Shown here piece by piece: positions 9,329-18,061 of a DNA stretch of 64,000 nucleotides (positions are counted from its first letter, which is position 1; each line of letters opens with the position of its first letter). The notes beneath the pieces were generated by a model, which was given only the letters and a program-made list of their open reading frames with translations, was not told the DNA's origin and made no database searches. Source of the stretch: an uncultured Bacteroidales bacterium (GTDB lineage: Bacteria; Bacteroidota; Bacteroidia; Bacteroidales; FEN-979); assembly GCA_903887775.1 (NCBI GenBank), contig CAISRB010000011.1, forward strand, positions 62,001 to 126,000, read 5' to 3'. Made by a program: the position numbers and the translations under genes.

Positions 9329-10402
9329 ATGAAATCATTAAAATATATATTGTTTGCATGTCTGATAACAGTCCTAGCTGTTTCATGCAGAAAGGGCCTC
9401 GACCCTATAAACTATGTTGATCCCGGTCCTGACCTGGAACCTCCGGTCGTTGTGATCACTGATCCAACCGATGGAAAAGTAGTTGTCACCACTGATTCAG
9501 TGGGTGTTGCCACCTTCAAATTTGCGGCTTCAGATGATATCGAACTCAAATCCGTCACTGTTACATTTGACGGTACCGTACTGGCGAGCTACACTTCGTT
9601 TACTGACTACCGAAGAATGGCCCAGAACCTGGTTTATAACCATCTGCTCGATGGAAACCATACACTAACAGTCAATGCAGTGGACCAAACAGATAAAAGT
9701 ACCACTAAGACCGTTAACTTTAAAAAGGTGACCGCTCCACCCTACGATCCGATGGAAGGAGAGGTCATTTACCTGCCGTTCGATGGCAGTTATCTCAATT
9801 ATATTGGTTACACGATGGCGGGTGTTGTTGGAACACCGGGTTTCGCTCCTGGTAAGAAAAATGATGCCTATGCCGGAGCAACCGACGCTTATGTAACATA
9901 CCCTTCAGCAGGTGTTGTTGGCGATGAATTCAGTTTTGCATTCTGGATTAAGATAAATCCTACTCCCCTCAGATCTGGTGTTGTGGTAATTGGTCCTCCG
10001 GGTACCGGTTCGGATGCCGATAGAAAATTCGGACTCCGGATGTTCCGGGAAGGAACTGCTACAAAGCAGAATATCGGTCTCAACGTAGGTATCGGAACAG
10101 TGGATGTCTGGAACAATCCATTTACCATCGTTACGGTGAGTGAAGATTGGGTTCATATTGCTTTGGCCATTTCGCCTAGCTATATCAAGATCTACGTGAA
10201 TGGTGATACGGTGACGGGACTTGCACTTAAATCGAAAATTGACTGGACCGGCTGTAATTCAATATCTATTGCTTCGGGTCAACCCACATTCACCATCTGG
10301 GAGCACTTCTCTGATCTCAGTCTCTATGACGAAATGCATTTCTTCAATCGGACAATTACCGCAGAAGATGTTCAAAAACTTTACAATTTGACGAAGAAAT
10401 AG
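9329..10402 (+). CDS. surface lipoprotein with Ig-like and LamG (concanavalin-like) domains
   Basis: Probable surface glycan-binding protein of the locus, in the place where SusE/SusF-type proteins are found. The 357-residue protein has a lipoprotein signal (ITVLAVSC, Cys 20), an Ig-like domain at about 35-135 (PPVVVITDPTDGKVV ... DGNHTLTVNAVD), then a LamG jellyroll at about 145-357 (VIYLPFDGSYLN, FSFAFWIKINP, WVHIALAISPSYIKIYVNG, YDEMHFFNRTITAEDV). I see no catalytic signature, so binding rather than hydrolysis is most likely. It follows susD after 36 bases and is followed directly by a strong terminator, so it ends the susCD transcript. Confidence 0.8.
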   Translation: MKSLKYILFACLITVLAVSCRKGLDPINYVDPGPDLEPPVVVITDPTDGKVVVTTDSVGVATFKFAASDDIELKSVTVTFDGTVLASYTSFTDYRRMAQNLVYNHLLDGNHTLTVNAVDQTDKSTTKTVNFKKVTAPPYDPMEGEVIYLPFDGSYLNYIGYTMAGVVGTPGFAPGKKNDAYAGATDAYVTYPSAGVVGDEFSFAFWIKINPTPLRSGVVVIGPPGTGSDADRKFGLRMFREGTATKQNIGLNVGIGTVDVWNNPFTIVTVSEDWVHIALAISPSYIKIYVNGDTVTGLALKSKIDWTGCNSISIASGQPTFTIWEHFSDLSLYDEMHFFNRTITAEDVQKLYNLTKK

Positions 10403-10420
10403 ATTCTGTTTTTTTGATTC

Positions 10421-10457
10421 AAAAAGAGGATGACGTTTAGGGCATCCTCTTTTTTTT
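10421..10457 (+). terminator. rho-independent terminator closing the susCD transcript
   Basis: A perfect 12-bp inverted repeat (AAAAAGAGGATG at 10421-10432, CATCCTCTTTTT at 10443-10454) with a 10-base loop runs into a tract of Ts. It lies 18 bases after the LamG gene and separates it from the GH43-type gene, which must then have its own promoter or depend on read-through. Confidence 0.85.
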
Positions 10458-10581
10458 GGTATTTTTGGATGTCACATCCCAAAAACGTGCTGCCTTGAAA
10501 AAAATCAAGATGTTGTTTGGTTTTTTCTGCATTTTTTCCCGGGAGCCAATAACGGTGATTATTGAAAATTACCGGACCGGG

Positions 10582-12318
10582 ATGAAATGGTTCCTTCTCG
10601 CAACGCTTTTCCTGGTTCTGTCGATTCCTGCCGGGGCGCAACAAAAAACCTATTGCAACCCGGTAAATATCGATTATGGCTATAGCCCCATTCCCAATTT
10701 CAGCGAATGGGGCAGACACCGGGCAACAGCAGACCCTGTAATCGTGAATTATGAAGGCGATTATTTTTTATTTTCGACCAATCAGGGGGGATACTGGTGG
10801 AGCAATGACATGTTAAAATGGAATTTCATCCCCAGGAAATTTCTGCGGACATGGAACAAAGGCTGCGATGAACTTTGTGCCCCGGCTGTTGGAATCATTG
10901 GCGATACCATGCTTGTTTTGGGATCGACTTACACCAGCAATTTTACCATCTGGATAAGCACCAATCCGAAGGCAGAAGAATGGAAGCCTTTGGTTGACTC
11001 TTTTGCGATAGGGGGCTGGGATCCCGCTTTCTTCACGAATGACGATGGCCGTTTATACATGTACAACGGAAGCAGCAATCAATACCCGGTTTACGGAGTG
11101 GAACTGAACAGAAAGACCATGCAGCCGCTGACGAACCGTAAGGAGATGTACATTCTTGAACCCTGGCGTTACGGGTGGCAGCGTTTTGGAGAATATATGG
11201 ATGACACCTTTCTCGATCCTTTCATTGAAGGCCCATGGATGACCCGAAACAGGGGGCGGTATTATCTGCAATACGGTGCTCCGGGAACCGAATTCAGCGG
11301 ATATGCCGATGGCGTGGTGGTGGGAGATAGTCCTCTTGGCCCATTCAGGCCCCAGTCGATGCCATTCAGCTACAAGCCCGGCGGCTTTGCGCGTGGCGCC
11401 GGGCATGGGGCCACGTTCCAGGATCGGTGGGGCAATTACTGGCATGTATCAACCATTGCCATCTCGGTGAAAAACAATTTTGAGCGCCGGATCGGAATCT
11501 GGCCCGCCGGTTTCGATGACGATGGGGTGATGTACTGCAATACTGCCTTTGGTGATTATCCGGCATATCTCCCAACGGGCGAAGCCGATCATCTGAAAAG
11601 CTGCTTTACCGGATGGATGCTTCTCAATTATCAGAAACCGGTAACTGTATCATCCACCTTTGGCCAGTATCATGCCAATTATGCTGTGGATGAGAGTATC
11701 AAGACATACTGGTCTGCCGCTACTGCCAACGAAAACGAATGGATCCAATCCGATCTGGGGGATCTTTCCACGGTTATGGCTGTTCAGGTAAATTATGCCG
11801 ACCAGGATGCGGAATTTTTGGGTAAATCGACCGGAGTTTTCCATCAATACAGGATCTTCGAATCTGCTGACGGGAAAAAGTGGAATCTTCTTGTTGACAA
11901 AAGCAGGAATCAAACGGATGTGCCCCATGACTATGTTGAATTGGCCAGGCCAGTTAAAACCCGCTATCTGAAGCTGGTGAACATCCACATGCCAACCGGG
12001 AAATTTGCCATCAGCGGATTCCGGATCTTCGGGCATGGATCAGGAAAAAAGCCGGAGCCTGTCAGAGAGTTCAAGGTGCTCAGAACGATGAAAGACAAGC
12101 GAAGCGCCTGGCTGAAATGGAGTCCGGTCGACAATGCTTATGCCTATAATATTTATATGGGGACTGAACCGGATAAATTGTACAATTGCATCATGGTTCA
12201 CAGCGCCAATGAATATTGGCTCAAAACCATGGATAAAGAAAAAACCTATTATTTTAACATTGAAGCGATAAATGAAAATGGAGTGAGTACAGGAAGTCAA
12301 GTAATTGTTTCCGAATGA
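10582..12318 (+). CDS. GH43-type glycoside hydrolase with discoidin and Fn3 domains
   Basis: Five-bladed beta-propeller hydrolase of the GH43 type, exported by a signal peptide (MKWFLLATLFLVLSIPAGAQ). I use the ATG at 10582; the earlier ATG at 10456 lies in the T tract of the terminator. In 578 residues the three acidic positions expected for GH43 are all visible: Asp51 in TADPVIV, Asp147 in GGWDPAFF and Glu216 in IEGPWM. A coagulation factor 5/8 type C (discoidin) domain follows at about 350-480 (VDESIKTYWSA, NEWIQSDLGD, RYLKLVNIHMP), then an Fn3-like domain (SAWLKWSPVDNAYAYNIYMG). The GH43 substrate is not predictable from this; a beta-1,2-glucan locus would not obviously need it. GH3 follows after 75 bases. 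Confidence 0.82.
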   Translation: MKWFLLATLFLVLSIPAGAQQKTYCNPVNIDYGYSPIPNFSEWGRHRATADPVIVNYEGDYFLFSTNQGGYWWSNDMLKWNFIPRKFLRTWNKGCDELCAPAVGIIGDTMLVLGSTYTSNFTIWISTNPKAEEWKPLVDSFAIGGWDPAFFTNDDGRLYMYNGSSNQYPVYGVELNRKTMQPLTNRKEMYILEPWRYGWQRFGEYMDDTFLDPFIEGPWMTRNRGRYYLQYGAPGTEFSGYADGVVVGDSPLGPFRPQSMPFSYKPGGFARGAGHGATFQDRWGNYWHVSTIAISVKNNFERRIGIWPAGFDDDGVMYCNTAFGDYPAYLPTGEADHLKSCFTGWMLLNYQKPVTVSSTFGQYHANYAVDESIKTYWSAATANENEWIQSDLGDLSTVMAVQVNYADQDAEFLGKSTGVFHQYRIFESADGKKWNLLVDKSRNQTDVPHDYVELARPVKTRYLKLVNIHMPTGKFAISGFRIFGHGSGKKPEPVREFKVLRTMKDKRSAWLKWSPVDNAYAYNIYMGTEPDKLYNCIMVHSANEYWLKTMDKEKTYYFNIEAINENGVSTGSQVIVSE

Positions 12319-12393
12319 CTTTTCACCAAATGACAAAAAGCCATTCTGACTGAATTACTCCATGAATCAATAACGGAATAAATACAATAAGGT

Positions 12394-14688
12394 ATGAGAT
12401 ATAAATTAATATTCCTCTCTGCATTTCTTGCGCTTAACCTGATGACCGCAAGTGCCCAAAAAACTGGGACCGCCGGTGACCCGAAGATGAATCGTTTTAT
12501 TGGTGATCTGATGAAAAAGATGACCCTGGAAGAAAAAATAGGGCAGTTGAATTTGCACCCATCAGGGGATATTGTAACCGGGGAGACGTCCGGTTCCGAA
12601 ATCGGTAAAAAAATCATAGAGGGTAAAATTGGCGGCCTGCTGAACATTAAATCCGTGCAGAAGATCCGCGATGTGCAGAAGGTGGCTGTTGAAGAGAGCC
12701 GCCTGAAGATCCCCCTCATATTCGGAATGGACGTCATACATGGTTATCAGACCACATTTCCCATTCCCCTGGCACTTGCAAGTTCCTTCGACATTGGTGC
12801 GATGGAGCAGACTGCCCGGATCGCAGCTATTGAAGCAAGTGCTGACGGTATATGCTGGACCTATGCTCCAATGGTTGATATCACCCGGGATCCGCGCTGG
12901 GGACGCATTGCTGAAGGGGCAGGTGAAGACGCTTATTTGGGTTCATGCGCAGCCGAAGCATATGTTCATGGCTTCCAGGGTGACGATCTTTCAAAGAACA
13001 ACACGATCATGGCCTGTGTAAAGCACTTTGGGCTATATGGCGCCGCAGAGGCCGGACGTGACTACAACACCATCGACATGAGCCGTTTGCGCATGTACAA
13101 TGAATATTTCCCGCCATACCGTGCCGCGGTTAAGGCCGGCGTCGGAAGTGTCATGACCTCCTTCAATGAAGTTGACGGAATCCCTGCCTCCGGTAACAAA
13201 TGGCTGATGACCGACGTGCTGCGCGATCAGTGGGGTTTTAATGGTTTTGTAGTGACCGATTACACTGCGATCGATGAGATGACCGAGCATGGAATGGGCG
13301 ATCTTCAGACCGTATCCGCCCTGGCGTTAAGGGCGGGTGTTGACTTTGACATGGCGAGTGAAGGTTTCCTGACTACCCTCGAAAAATCTCTCAAGGAGGG
13401 AAAAGTTACGCAGGCGCAGATTGACCAGGCCTGTCGCCGGATACTGGAAGCCAAATACAAGCTGGGGCTTTTTGAAGATCCTTACCGCTATTGCGATTCG
13501 AACCGCGCCAAAACTGAAATTTTTACAGCAGAACACAACAAGATCGCCCGGGATATTGCAACGCGGACCTTTGTACTTTTGAAAAACGAGAACCATCTTC
13601 TGCCTTTGGCCAAAAAGGGAAAAATTGCCCTGGTCGGACCCATGGCAAACAGCCCGGGAAATATGGCCGGCATGTGGAGTGTTGCGGCAGATCAGAAGCA
13701 ATCCGTATCCTTGCTCCAGGGATTCAGGGAGGCGGTTGGTGGCCAGGCTGAGGTCGTTTATGCCAGGGGAACAAACTTTGTGGATGATCCCAGGTTGGAC
13801 TCATGGATAAACTTTGGCGAGTCGGTTGGCGACTACACGCGCACGCCAAAGGAGATGATTGAGGAGGCTGTCTCGGTCGCTTCAACTTGTGATGTGATTG
13901 TTGCCGCCGTAGGAGAACCTGCGGAAATGAGCGGAGAGTGCTCCAGCAGGACAGACCTCTCACTGCCAGGAAGCCAGAAAGAACTGCTGGATGCATTGCT
14001 GAAAACCGGGAAGCCGGTGGTAATGCTGCTGTTCACCGGCCGCCCGCTGACGATAACCTGGGAACAGAAGAATATTCCTGCCATCCTGAATGTCTGGTTC
14101 GGCGGAACTCAATCGGGCCATGCCATTGCTGATGTTGTTTTCGGCGCAGTCAATCCCTCCGGCAAGTTGCCTGTTACCTTCCCTCAGAATGTCGGGCAGA
14201 TACCGCTTTATTACAACCATAAAAATACAGGACGGCCGCTTGAAGACAAGGAGTGGTTTCACAAATTTCTTTCCAATTACCTGGATGTGACCAATGATCC
14301 TCTTTATCCTTTCGGGTTTGGATTGAGTTATACGGTATTCACCTATGGAGACCTGAAGCTGGATAAAAAGAAGCTGGCCGGAGATCAGAAATTAATTGCA
14401 ACCATCAGGCTGACCAATTCGGGGAAATATGACGGGGCAGAGGTTGTTCAGCTGTACATCCGCGACATGGTTGGCAGCATTACCAGGCCGGTGAAGGAGT
14501 TGAAAGGTTTTCAAAAGGTTTTCCTGAAAGCAGGGGAATCCAGAGACCTCAGCTTCACCATCACTCCTGAAGAACTTAAGTTTTACAATTCTGATCTGAA
14601 ATATGACTGGGAGCCCGGTGAATTCACCATCATGGTTGGCGGAAATTCGAGGGATGTTAAACCGGCCACGGTCATTTGGGAGAAATAG
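12394..14688 (+). CDS. bglX: GH3 beta-glucosidase, BglX-like, periplasmic
   Basis: Retaining exo-beta-glucosidase that would release glucose from imported oligosaccharides. The 764-residue protein has a signal peptide (MRYKLIFLSAFLALNLMTASAQ), an N-terminal TIM-barrel with IFGMDVIHGYQTTFPIPL, RDPRWGRIAEGAGEDAYL, ACVKHFGLYGA and the nucleophile Asp289 in VVTDYTAID, a C-terminal alpha/beta sandwich (AVGEPAEMSGECSSR, which supplies the usual acid/base region), and a terminal Fn3-like domain (YPFGFGLSYT, GAEVVQLYIRD, KELKGFQKVFL). Full length for BglX. From memory, a GH3 enzyme beside a GH144 gene in Bacteroides thetaiotaomicron acts on beta-1,2-glucooligosaccharides, which fits the gene set here. 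Confidence 0.93.
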   Translation: MRYKLIFLSAFLALNLMTASAQKTGTAGDPKMNRFIGDLMKKMTLEEKIGQLNLHPSGDIVTGETSGSEIGKKIIEGKIGGLLNIKSVQKIRDVQKVAVEESRLKIPLIFGMDVIHGYQTTFPIPLALASSFDIGAMEQTARIAAIEASADGICWTYAPMVDITRDPRWGRIAEGAGEDAYLGSCAAEAYVHGFQGDDLSKNNTIMACVKHFGLYGAAEAGRDYNTIDMSRLRMYNEYFPPYRAAVKAGVGSVMTSFNEVDGIPASGNKWLMTDVLRDQWGFNGFVVTDYTAIDEMTEHGMGDLQTVSALALRAGVDFDMASEGFLTTLEKSLKEGKVTQAQIDQACRRILEAKYKLGLFEDPYRYCDSNRAKTEIFTAEHNKIARDIATRTFVLLKNENHLLPLAKKGKIALVGPMANSPGNMAGMWSVAADQKQSVSLLQGFREAVGGQAEVVYARGTNFVDDPRLDSWINFGESVGDYTRTPKEMIEEAVSVASTCDVIVAAVGEPAEMSGECSSRTDLSLPGSQKELLDALLKTGKPVVMLLFTGRPLTITWEQKNIPAILNVWFGGTQSGHAIADVVFGAVNPSGKLPVTFPQNVGQIPLYYNHKNTGRPLEDKEWFHKFLSNYLDVTNDPLYPFGFGLSYTVFTYGDLKLDKKKLAGDQKLIATIRLTNSGKYDGAEVVQLYIRDMVGSITRPVKELKGFQKVFLKAGESRDLSFTITPEELKFYNSDLKYDWEPGEFTIMVGGNSRDVKPATVIWEK

Positions 14689-14801
14689 CCGGCCGGATGC
14701 AAAGAAAGCCCTTGCCATTCTGATCTCACTTTCCATATTACACTGCAATATAACAAACTACACTGGCATCAAATCATAACAAAGTTTGAAAAATTACAAA
14801 T

Positions 14802-14837
14802 AAAAACGCCCGTATGTTATTTATATACAGGCGTTTG
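14802..14837 (-). terminator. rho-independent terminator of the tRNA-Arg gene
   Basis: Read on the minus strand, AAACGCC (14836-14830) and GTAT pair with ATAC and GGCGTTT (down to 14804) across a short AT loop with one mismatch, followed by TTTTTATTT. It lies about 15 bases after the 3' end of the tRNA gene, as expected for a tRNA terminator. Confidence 0.75.
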
Positions 14838-14851
14838 TGAATTAATATATG

Positions 14852-14925
14852 TGATCCCGGCGCGACTCGAACGCGCGACCCACAGCTTAGAAGGCTGTTG
14901 CTCTATCCAACTGAGCTACGGGACC
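14852..14925 (-). tRNA. tRNA-Arg (anticodon UCU)
   Basis: Read on the minus strand the gene folds into a full cloverleaf: acceptor GGTCCCG with CGGGATC, D stem GCTC/GAGC, anticodon stem ACAGC/GCTGT with loop CTTCTAA (anticodon TCT), T stem GCGCG/CGCGC with loop TTCGAGT, and discriminator A. It decodes AGA and AGG. It lies alone, with its own -7 box upstream and terminator downstream. Confidence 0.97.
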
Positions 14926-14937
14926 TGAATGCGGGTG

Positions 14938-14945
14938 CGAAGGTA
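14938..14945 (-). promoter_or_regulatory. -7 box for the tRNA-Arg gene
   Basis: On the minus strand TACCTTCG, followed by CACCC, is one mismatch from TAnnTTTG and lies 12 bases before the tRNA 5' end, so transcription would start a few bases upstream of the mature tRNA. No clear -33 box. Confidence 0.4.
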
Positions 14946-14986
14946 AGGATTTACTAACAATTTCATCACCGTTTGCGTCTAAATTC

Positions 14987-14994
14987 TATATTTG
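14987..14994 (+). promoter_or_regulatory. -7 box, possible parC promoter
   Basis: TATATTTG matches TAnnTTTG exactly on the plus strand. Transcription starting near 15001 would put the whole AACGC repeat block (15064-15171) in a leader of about 180 bases ahead of parC. No convincing -33 box. Confidence 0.4.
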
Positions 14995-15032
14995 CCTGCG
15001 GGAAGGACGGAAGGTATGAATTTCGAATGAAA

Positions 15033-15052
15033 CAGACAATTATGTGAATAAT
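15033..15052 (+). repeat. copy 1 of an interspersed intergenic repeat
   Basis: CAGACAATTATGTGAATAAT here is identical to 29007-29026, and the match extends two further bases (AA) upstream in both places, 22 in all. Both copies are in non-coding gaps, and both are near TGAATATCGAA-type words. No coding or structural role is visible. Confidence 0.7.
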
Positions 15053-15063
15053 ATTGAATATCG

Positions 15064-15171
15064 AACGCAAAACGCCCTGACGCCGAACGCTAAAACTCAG
15101 TAACGCAATAACGCAATAACGCAAAACGCCCTGACGCCGAACGCCCTAACGCAATAACGCCGAACGCCAAA
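15064..15171 (+). repeat. short-period AACGC-type repeat block upstream of parC
   Basis: The block is built from words such as TAACGCAA, AACGCCCTGA and CGCCGAACGC. A 27-base unit beginning AACGCAAAACGCCCTGACGC occurs at 15064-15090 and again, identical, at 15118-15144, exactly 54 bases apart. It is not palindromic and has no unique spacers, so it is not a CRISPR array. It may be a mutable tandem repeat in the parC leader. Confidence 0.8.
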
Positions 15172-15181
15172 ACACCATCCA

Positions 15182-17911
15182 ATGCAATCTGATCCGGAAG
15201 ATAATGCAACACACTCTAACGGTGAACCCCCCGAACTTGAATCAGGTTCTCTCTCACAGACAATCCATCTGAACGACATGTATCAGGGATGGTTCCTTGA
15301 TTATGCGTCATACGTTATACTGGAACGCGCTGTGCCAGAGATCAACGACGGCCTGAAACCTGTCCAAAGGCGCATTCTTCACGCTATGAAAGAGCTTGAT
15401 GACGGGCGTTACAACAAAGTGGCGAACATTATTGGCCATACCATGAAATACCATCCCCATGGGGATGCTTCTATAGGAGATGCCCTTGTGCAGCTTGGTC
15501 AGAAAGACCTTCTGATCGATTGCCAGGGTAACTGGGGGAATATTTTTACCGGCGACAGTGCTGCAGCTTCGAGGTACATAGAGGCAAGACCTTCAAAATT
15601 TGCCCATGAAGTGCTGTTTAATCCAAAAACAACCACCTGGAAATCATCATATGACGGAAGGAATAAGGAACCTGTGGCCCTGCCCGCAAAATTTCCTTTG
15701 CTGCTCGCCCAGGGTGTTGAAGGCATAGCAGTGGGCCTGGCCTCAAAGGTGCTTCCGCACAATTTCAATGAGCTTATAGATGCTTCGATAAAGATTCTGC
15801 AGGGAAAGGAATTCGAGCTTTACCCTGATTTTCCGACAGGGGGTATGACGGATGTATCAAAATACAACGACGGATTGCGGGGCGGGAAAGTAAGACTTAG
15901 GGCAAGAATTATCCAGGAAGATAAAAAGACCCTGAAGATCACTGAGATACCCTTCGGCACTACAACAGGATCAATTATTGATTCTGTTCTCACTGCAAAC
16001 GACAAAGGAAAGATCAAAATCCGCAAGATCGATGATAATACTTCAGAGAATGTTGAAGTAATGATATACCTTGCTCCGGGAGTATCACCGGATACCACGA
16101 TGGATGCCCTGTATGCTTTCACCGATTGTGAGGTTTCAATATCTCCCAATGCCTGTGTTATTGAGAATGGGAAACCGAGATTCCTGGGAGTCTCTGAAAT
16201 TCTCAGACATAATACAAGGCAGACTGTTGAAATGCTCAAACTGGAACTTAAAATCAGGCTTGAGGAACTGAATGAAAACCTGCATTTCTCATCTCTGGAG
16301 AAGATCTTTATCGAGAATGAGGTTTATGACGGGATAAAAAAATGCAAAACCGACGATGAAATCGACACTGCCATCCGCAAGGGGCTTAAGCCTTTTTCGA
16401 AACAGATCATCAGGGAAGTCTCTGCCGAGGATGTCAAACGCCTGAGAAAGATTCCCATTGAACGTATTTCGAAATATAATTCAAACAAGGCTGATGAGGT
16501 GATCAGGACGGTCAGGCTGGAGATGGAGGAAGTGCAGAATCACCTTGACAACCTGATAGATTATACGATTGAATATTACCGGCAGATACGCAAGAAATAC
16601 GGAAAGAACCGGGATCGTAAGACGGAAATTAGGAATTTTGAAGTCATTGAAGCGGTGAAGGTCGCCGCTGCCAATGAAAAGCTATACGTAAACAGGGAAG
16701 AAGGATTTGCTGGCACTGGCCTCCGCAAGGATGAGTTTGTTTGTGATTGTTCTGATATCGATGATATTATTGTATTCAGGACCGATGGCACTTTCATCGT
16801 GACAAGGGTGGCCGAAAAGGTATTTGTAGGTCAGAATGTGACTTATATTAATGTATTCCAGAAAAATGATAACCGCACAGTGTATAACCTGGTTTACCGG
16901 GATGGCAAGAACGGGAAAATTATGGTTAAACGATTCAGCGTACTGGGGGTGACCCGCGATAAGGAATATAACGCTACAAAGGGAACGCCCGGTTCAAAGA
17001 TGCTTTATTTCACGGCAAATCCGAACGGGGAGGCCGAAGTTGTAAAAATTGAACTCAAGCCAAAACCCAGGCTTAAAAAAACCGGCTTCGATTTTGATTT
17101 TGCAACTCTTGCCATCAAGGGAAGGAGTTCAGTGGGAAATACGCTGACAAAATATGCCGTGAGAAAAATCGAGATACGGCAGGAAGGAGTATCAACCCTG
17201 GGCTCCCTGAATATCTGGTATGACGACACTGTCCAGCGTCTGAATACCGACGGCCGCGGCCTTCTTCTTGGCGCATTTGCAGGTGCTGACCGCATTCTTA
17301 CAGTGATGCAGAGCGGTACTTATAAACTAACTTCTTTTGACCTGTCAACCCATTTTGATGAGGATATGCTGCTGATCGAGAAGTTTGATCCGGCAAAGGT
17401 GTATACCGCTATTTACCAGGAAGTTGAAACGAAACAATATTATATCAAACGCTTCAGTATTGAACTGACGGAAAAAAAAGTTGAATTTGTCGAAGCTGGC
17501 GATAAAATGATCTTGTTTACTCTTGATAAATATCCGCAGCTTGAGATCCTTTTCGACATGAAACAGAAATCAAAAGGATCGGACACAGAGATCATTTCTG
17601 TTCATGAGTTCATTGGAGTAAAAGGAGTCAAGGCAAAAGGTAAAAAGATCACACTTTATCCAGTTAAAAAGCTTGAGTGGCTGGAGCCTCTCCAGATCAC
17701 TGAACCTGAAGTCACTTTTGAAGAAGACTCCTCGGATGAAGACCCTTCGGATGAAACCCGGATAGAATTACCGGGGGCAGATATTGAACCGGAGATTGAA
17801 CCAGGGATTGAACCTGCTGCAGAAGGGGCATCCGGACCGGCGAAAGCGAAAAAGCCGAAAAAGCAAAAAACGAAAGAGGAAATAGAAGGGGAGCAGATGC
17901 AATTGTTCTGA
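15182..17911 (+). CDS. parC: DNA topoisomerase IV subunit A
   Basis: DNA-cleaving subunit of a type IIA topoisomerase that decatenates daughter chromosomes. The 909-residue protein shows PEINDGLKPVQRRILHAM, the DNA-binding region TMKYHPHGDASIGDAL, and the catalytic tyrosine Tyr132 in AASRYIEAR, with the FAHEV that follows in Bacteroidetes ParC; GyrA would normally read AAMRYTEAR. A coiled-coil/tower and a six-bladed C-terminal domain follow. The last 80 residues are an acidic stretch (EEDSSDEDPSDE) followed by a lysine-rich tail ending EGEQMQLF. parE, which often precedes parC, is not beside it. The start codon lies directly after the AACGC repeat block, without a Shine-Dalgarno sequence. Confidence 0.9.
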   Translation: MQSDPEDNATHSNGEPPELESGSLSQTIHLNDMYQGWFLDYASYVILERAVPEINDGLKPVQRRILHAMKELDDGRYNKVANIIGHTMKYHPHGDASIGDALVQLGQKDLLIDCQGNWGNIFTGDSAAASRYIEARPSKFAHEVLFNPKTTTWKSSYDGRNKEPVALPAKFPLLLAQGVEGIAVGLASKVLPHNFNELIDASIKILQGKEFELYPDFPTGGMTDVSKYNDGLRGGKVRLRARIIQEDKKTLKITEIPFGTTTGSIIDSVLTANDKGKIKIRKIDDNTSENVEVMIYLAPGVSPDTTMDALYAFTDCEVSISPNACVIENGKPRFLGVSEILRHNTRQTVEMLKLELKIRLEELNENLHFSSLEKIFIENEVYDGIKKCKTDDEIDTAIRKGLKPFSKQIIREVSAEDVKRLRKIPIERISKYNSNKADEVIRTVRLEMEEVQNHLDNLIDYTIEYYRQIRKKYGKNRDRKTEIRNFEVIEAVKVAAANEKLYVNREEGFAGTGLRKDEFVCDCSDIDDIIVFRTDGTFIVTRVAEKVFVGQNVTYINVFQKNDNRTVYNLVYRDGKNGKIMVKRFSVLGVTRDKEYNATKGTPGSKMLYFTANPNGEAEVVKIELKPKPRLKKTGFDFDFATLAIKGRSSVGNTLTKYAVRKIEIRQEGVSTLGSLNIWYDDTVQRLNTDGRGLLLGAFAGADRILTVMQSGTYKLTSFDLSTHFDEDMLLIEKFDPAKVYTAIYQEVETKQYYIKRFSIELTEKKVEFVEAGDKMILFTLDKYPQLEILFDMKQKSKGSDTEIISVHEFIGVKGVKAKGKKITLYPVKKLEWLEPLQITEPEVTFEEDSSDEDPSDETRIELPGADIEPEIEPGIEPAAEGASGPAKAKKPKKQKTKEEIEGEQMQLF

Positions 17912-17922
17912 TATCCGATGTG

Positions 17923-17975
17923 CAATTACAAATTACAAATAACAAATTTCAAATTACAAATAAAAAATTACAAAC
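17923..17975 (+). repeat. AATTACAAAT-type intergenic repeat
   Basis: Five degenerate copies of (A)AATTACAAAT run head to tail directly after parC. The 16-mer AAATTACAAATAAAAA is also found at about 14791-14806 next to the tRNA terminator, so the word is reused in this genome's gaps. Confidence 0.7.
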
Positions 17976-17986
17976 ATCTGACGCTA

Positions 17987-18058
17987 CTAACCCCTAATCC
18001 CTAACCCCTGATCCCTAACCCCTAAACCCTAATCCCCAACCCCCAATCCTTACTCCCC
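17987..18058 (+). repeat. CCCTAA-type (telomere-like) intergenic repeat
   Basis: About ten degenerate copies of the heptamer CCCCTAA/TCCCTAA (variants CCCTGAT, CCCCAAC, CCAATCC) fill the last 70 bases before the flavodiiron gene. It contains no stop-free gene and no hairpin. It resembles telomeric sequence only by composition; nothing else suggests a linear end. Confidence 0.75.
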
Positions 18059-18061
18059 ACT

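Noticed and set aside
10456-10581. 42-residue N-terminal extension of the GH43 gene
   Set aside because: Its ATG lies in the T tract of the terminator and the ATG at 10582 opens a clean signal peptide.
15064-15171. CRISPR-like array
   Set aside because: Units are short, imperfect and head to tail with no unique spacers; no cas genes nearby.
15182-17911. DNA gyrase subunit A
   Set aside because: The active-site motif AASRYIEAR and the C-terminal region fit Bacteroidetes topoisomerase IV better than GyrA (AAMRYTEAR).
17987-18058. Telomere or chromosome end from CCCTAA repeats
   Set aside because: Genes continue normally on both sides, and the copies are degenerate.
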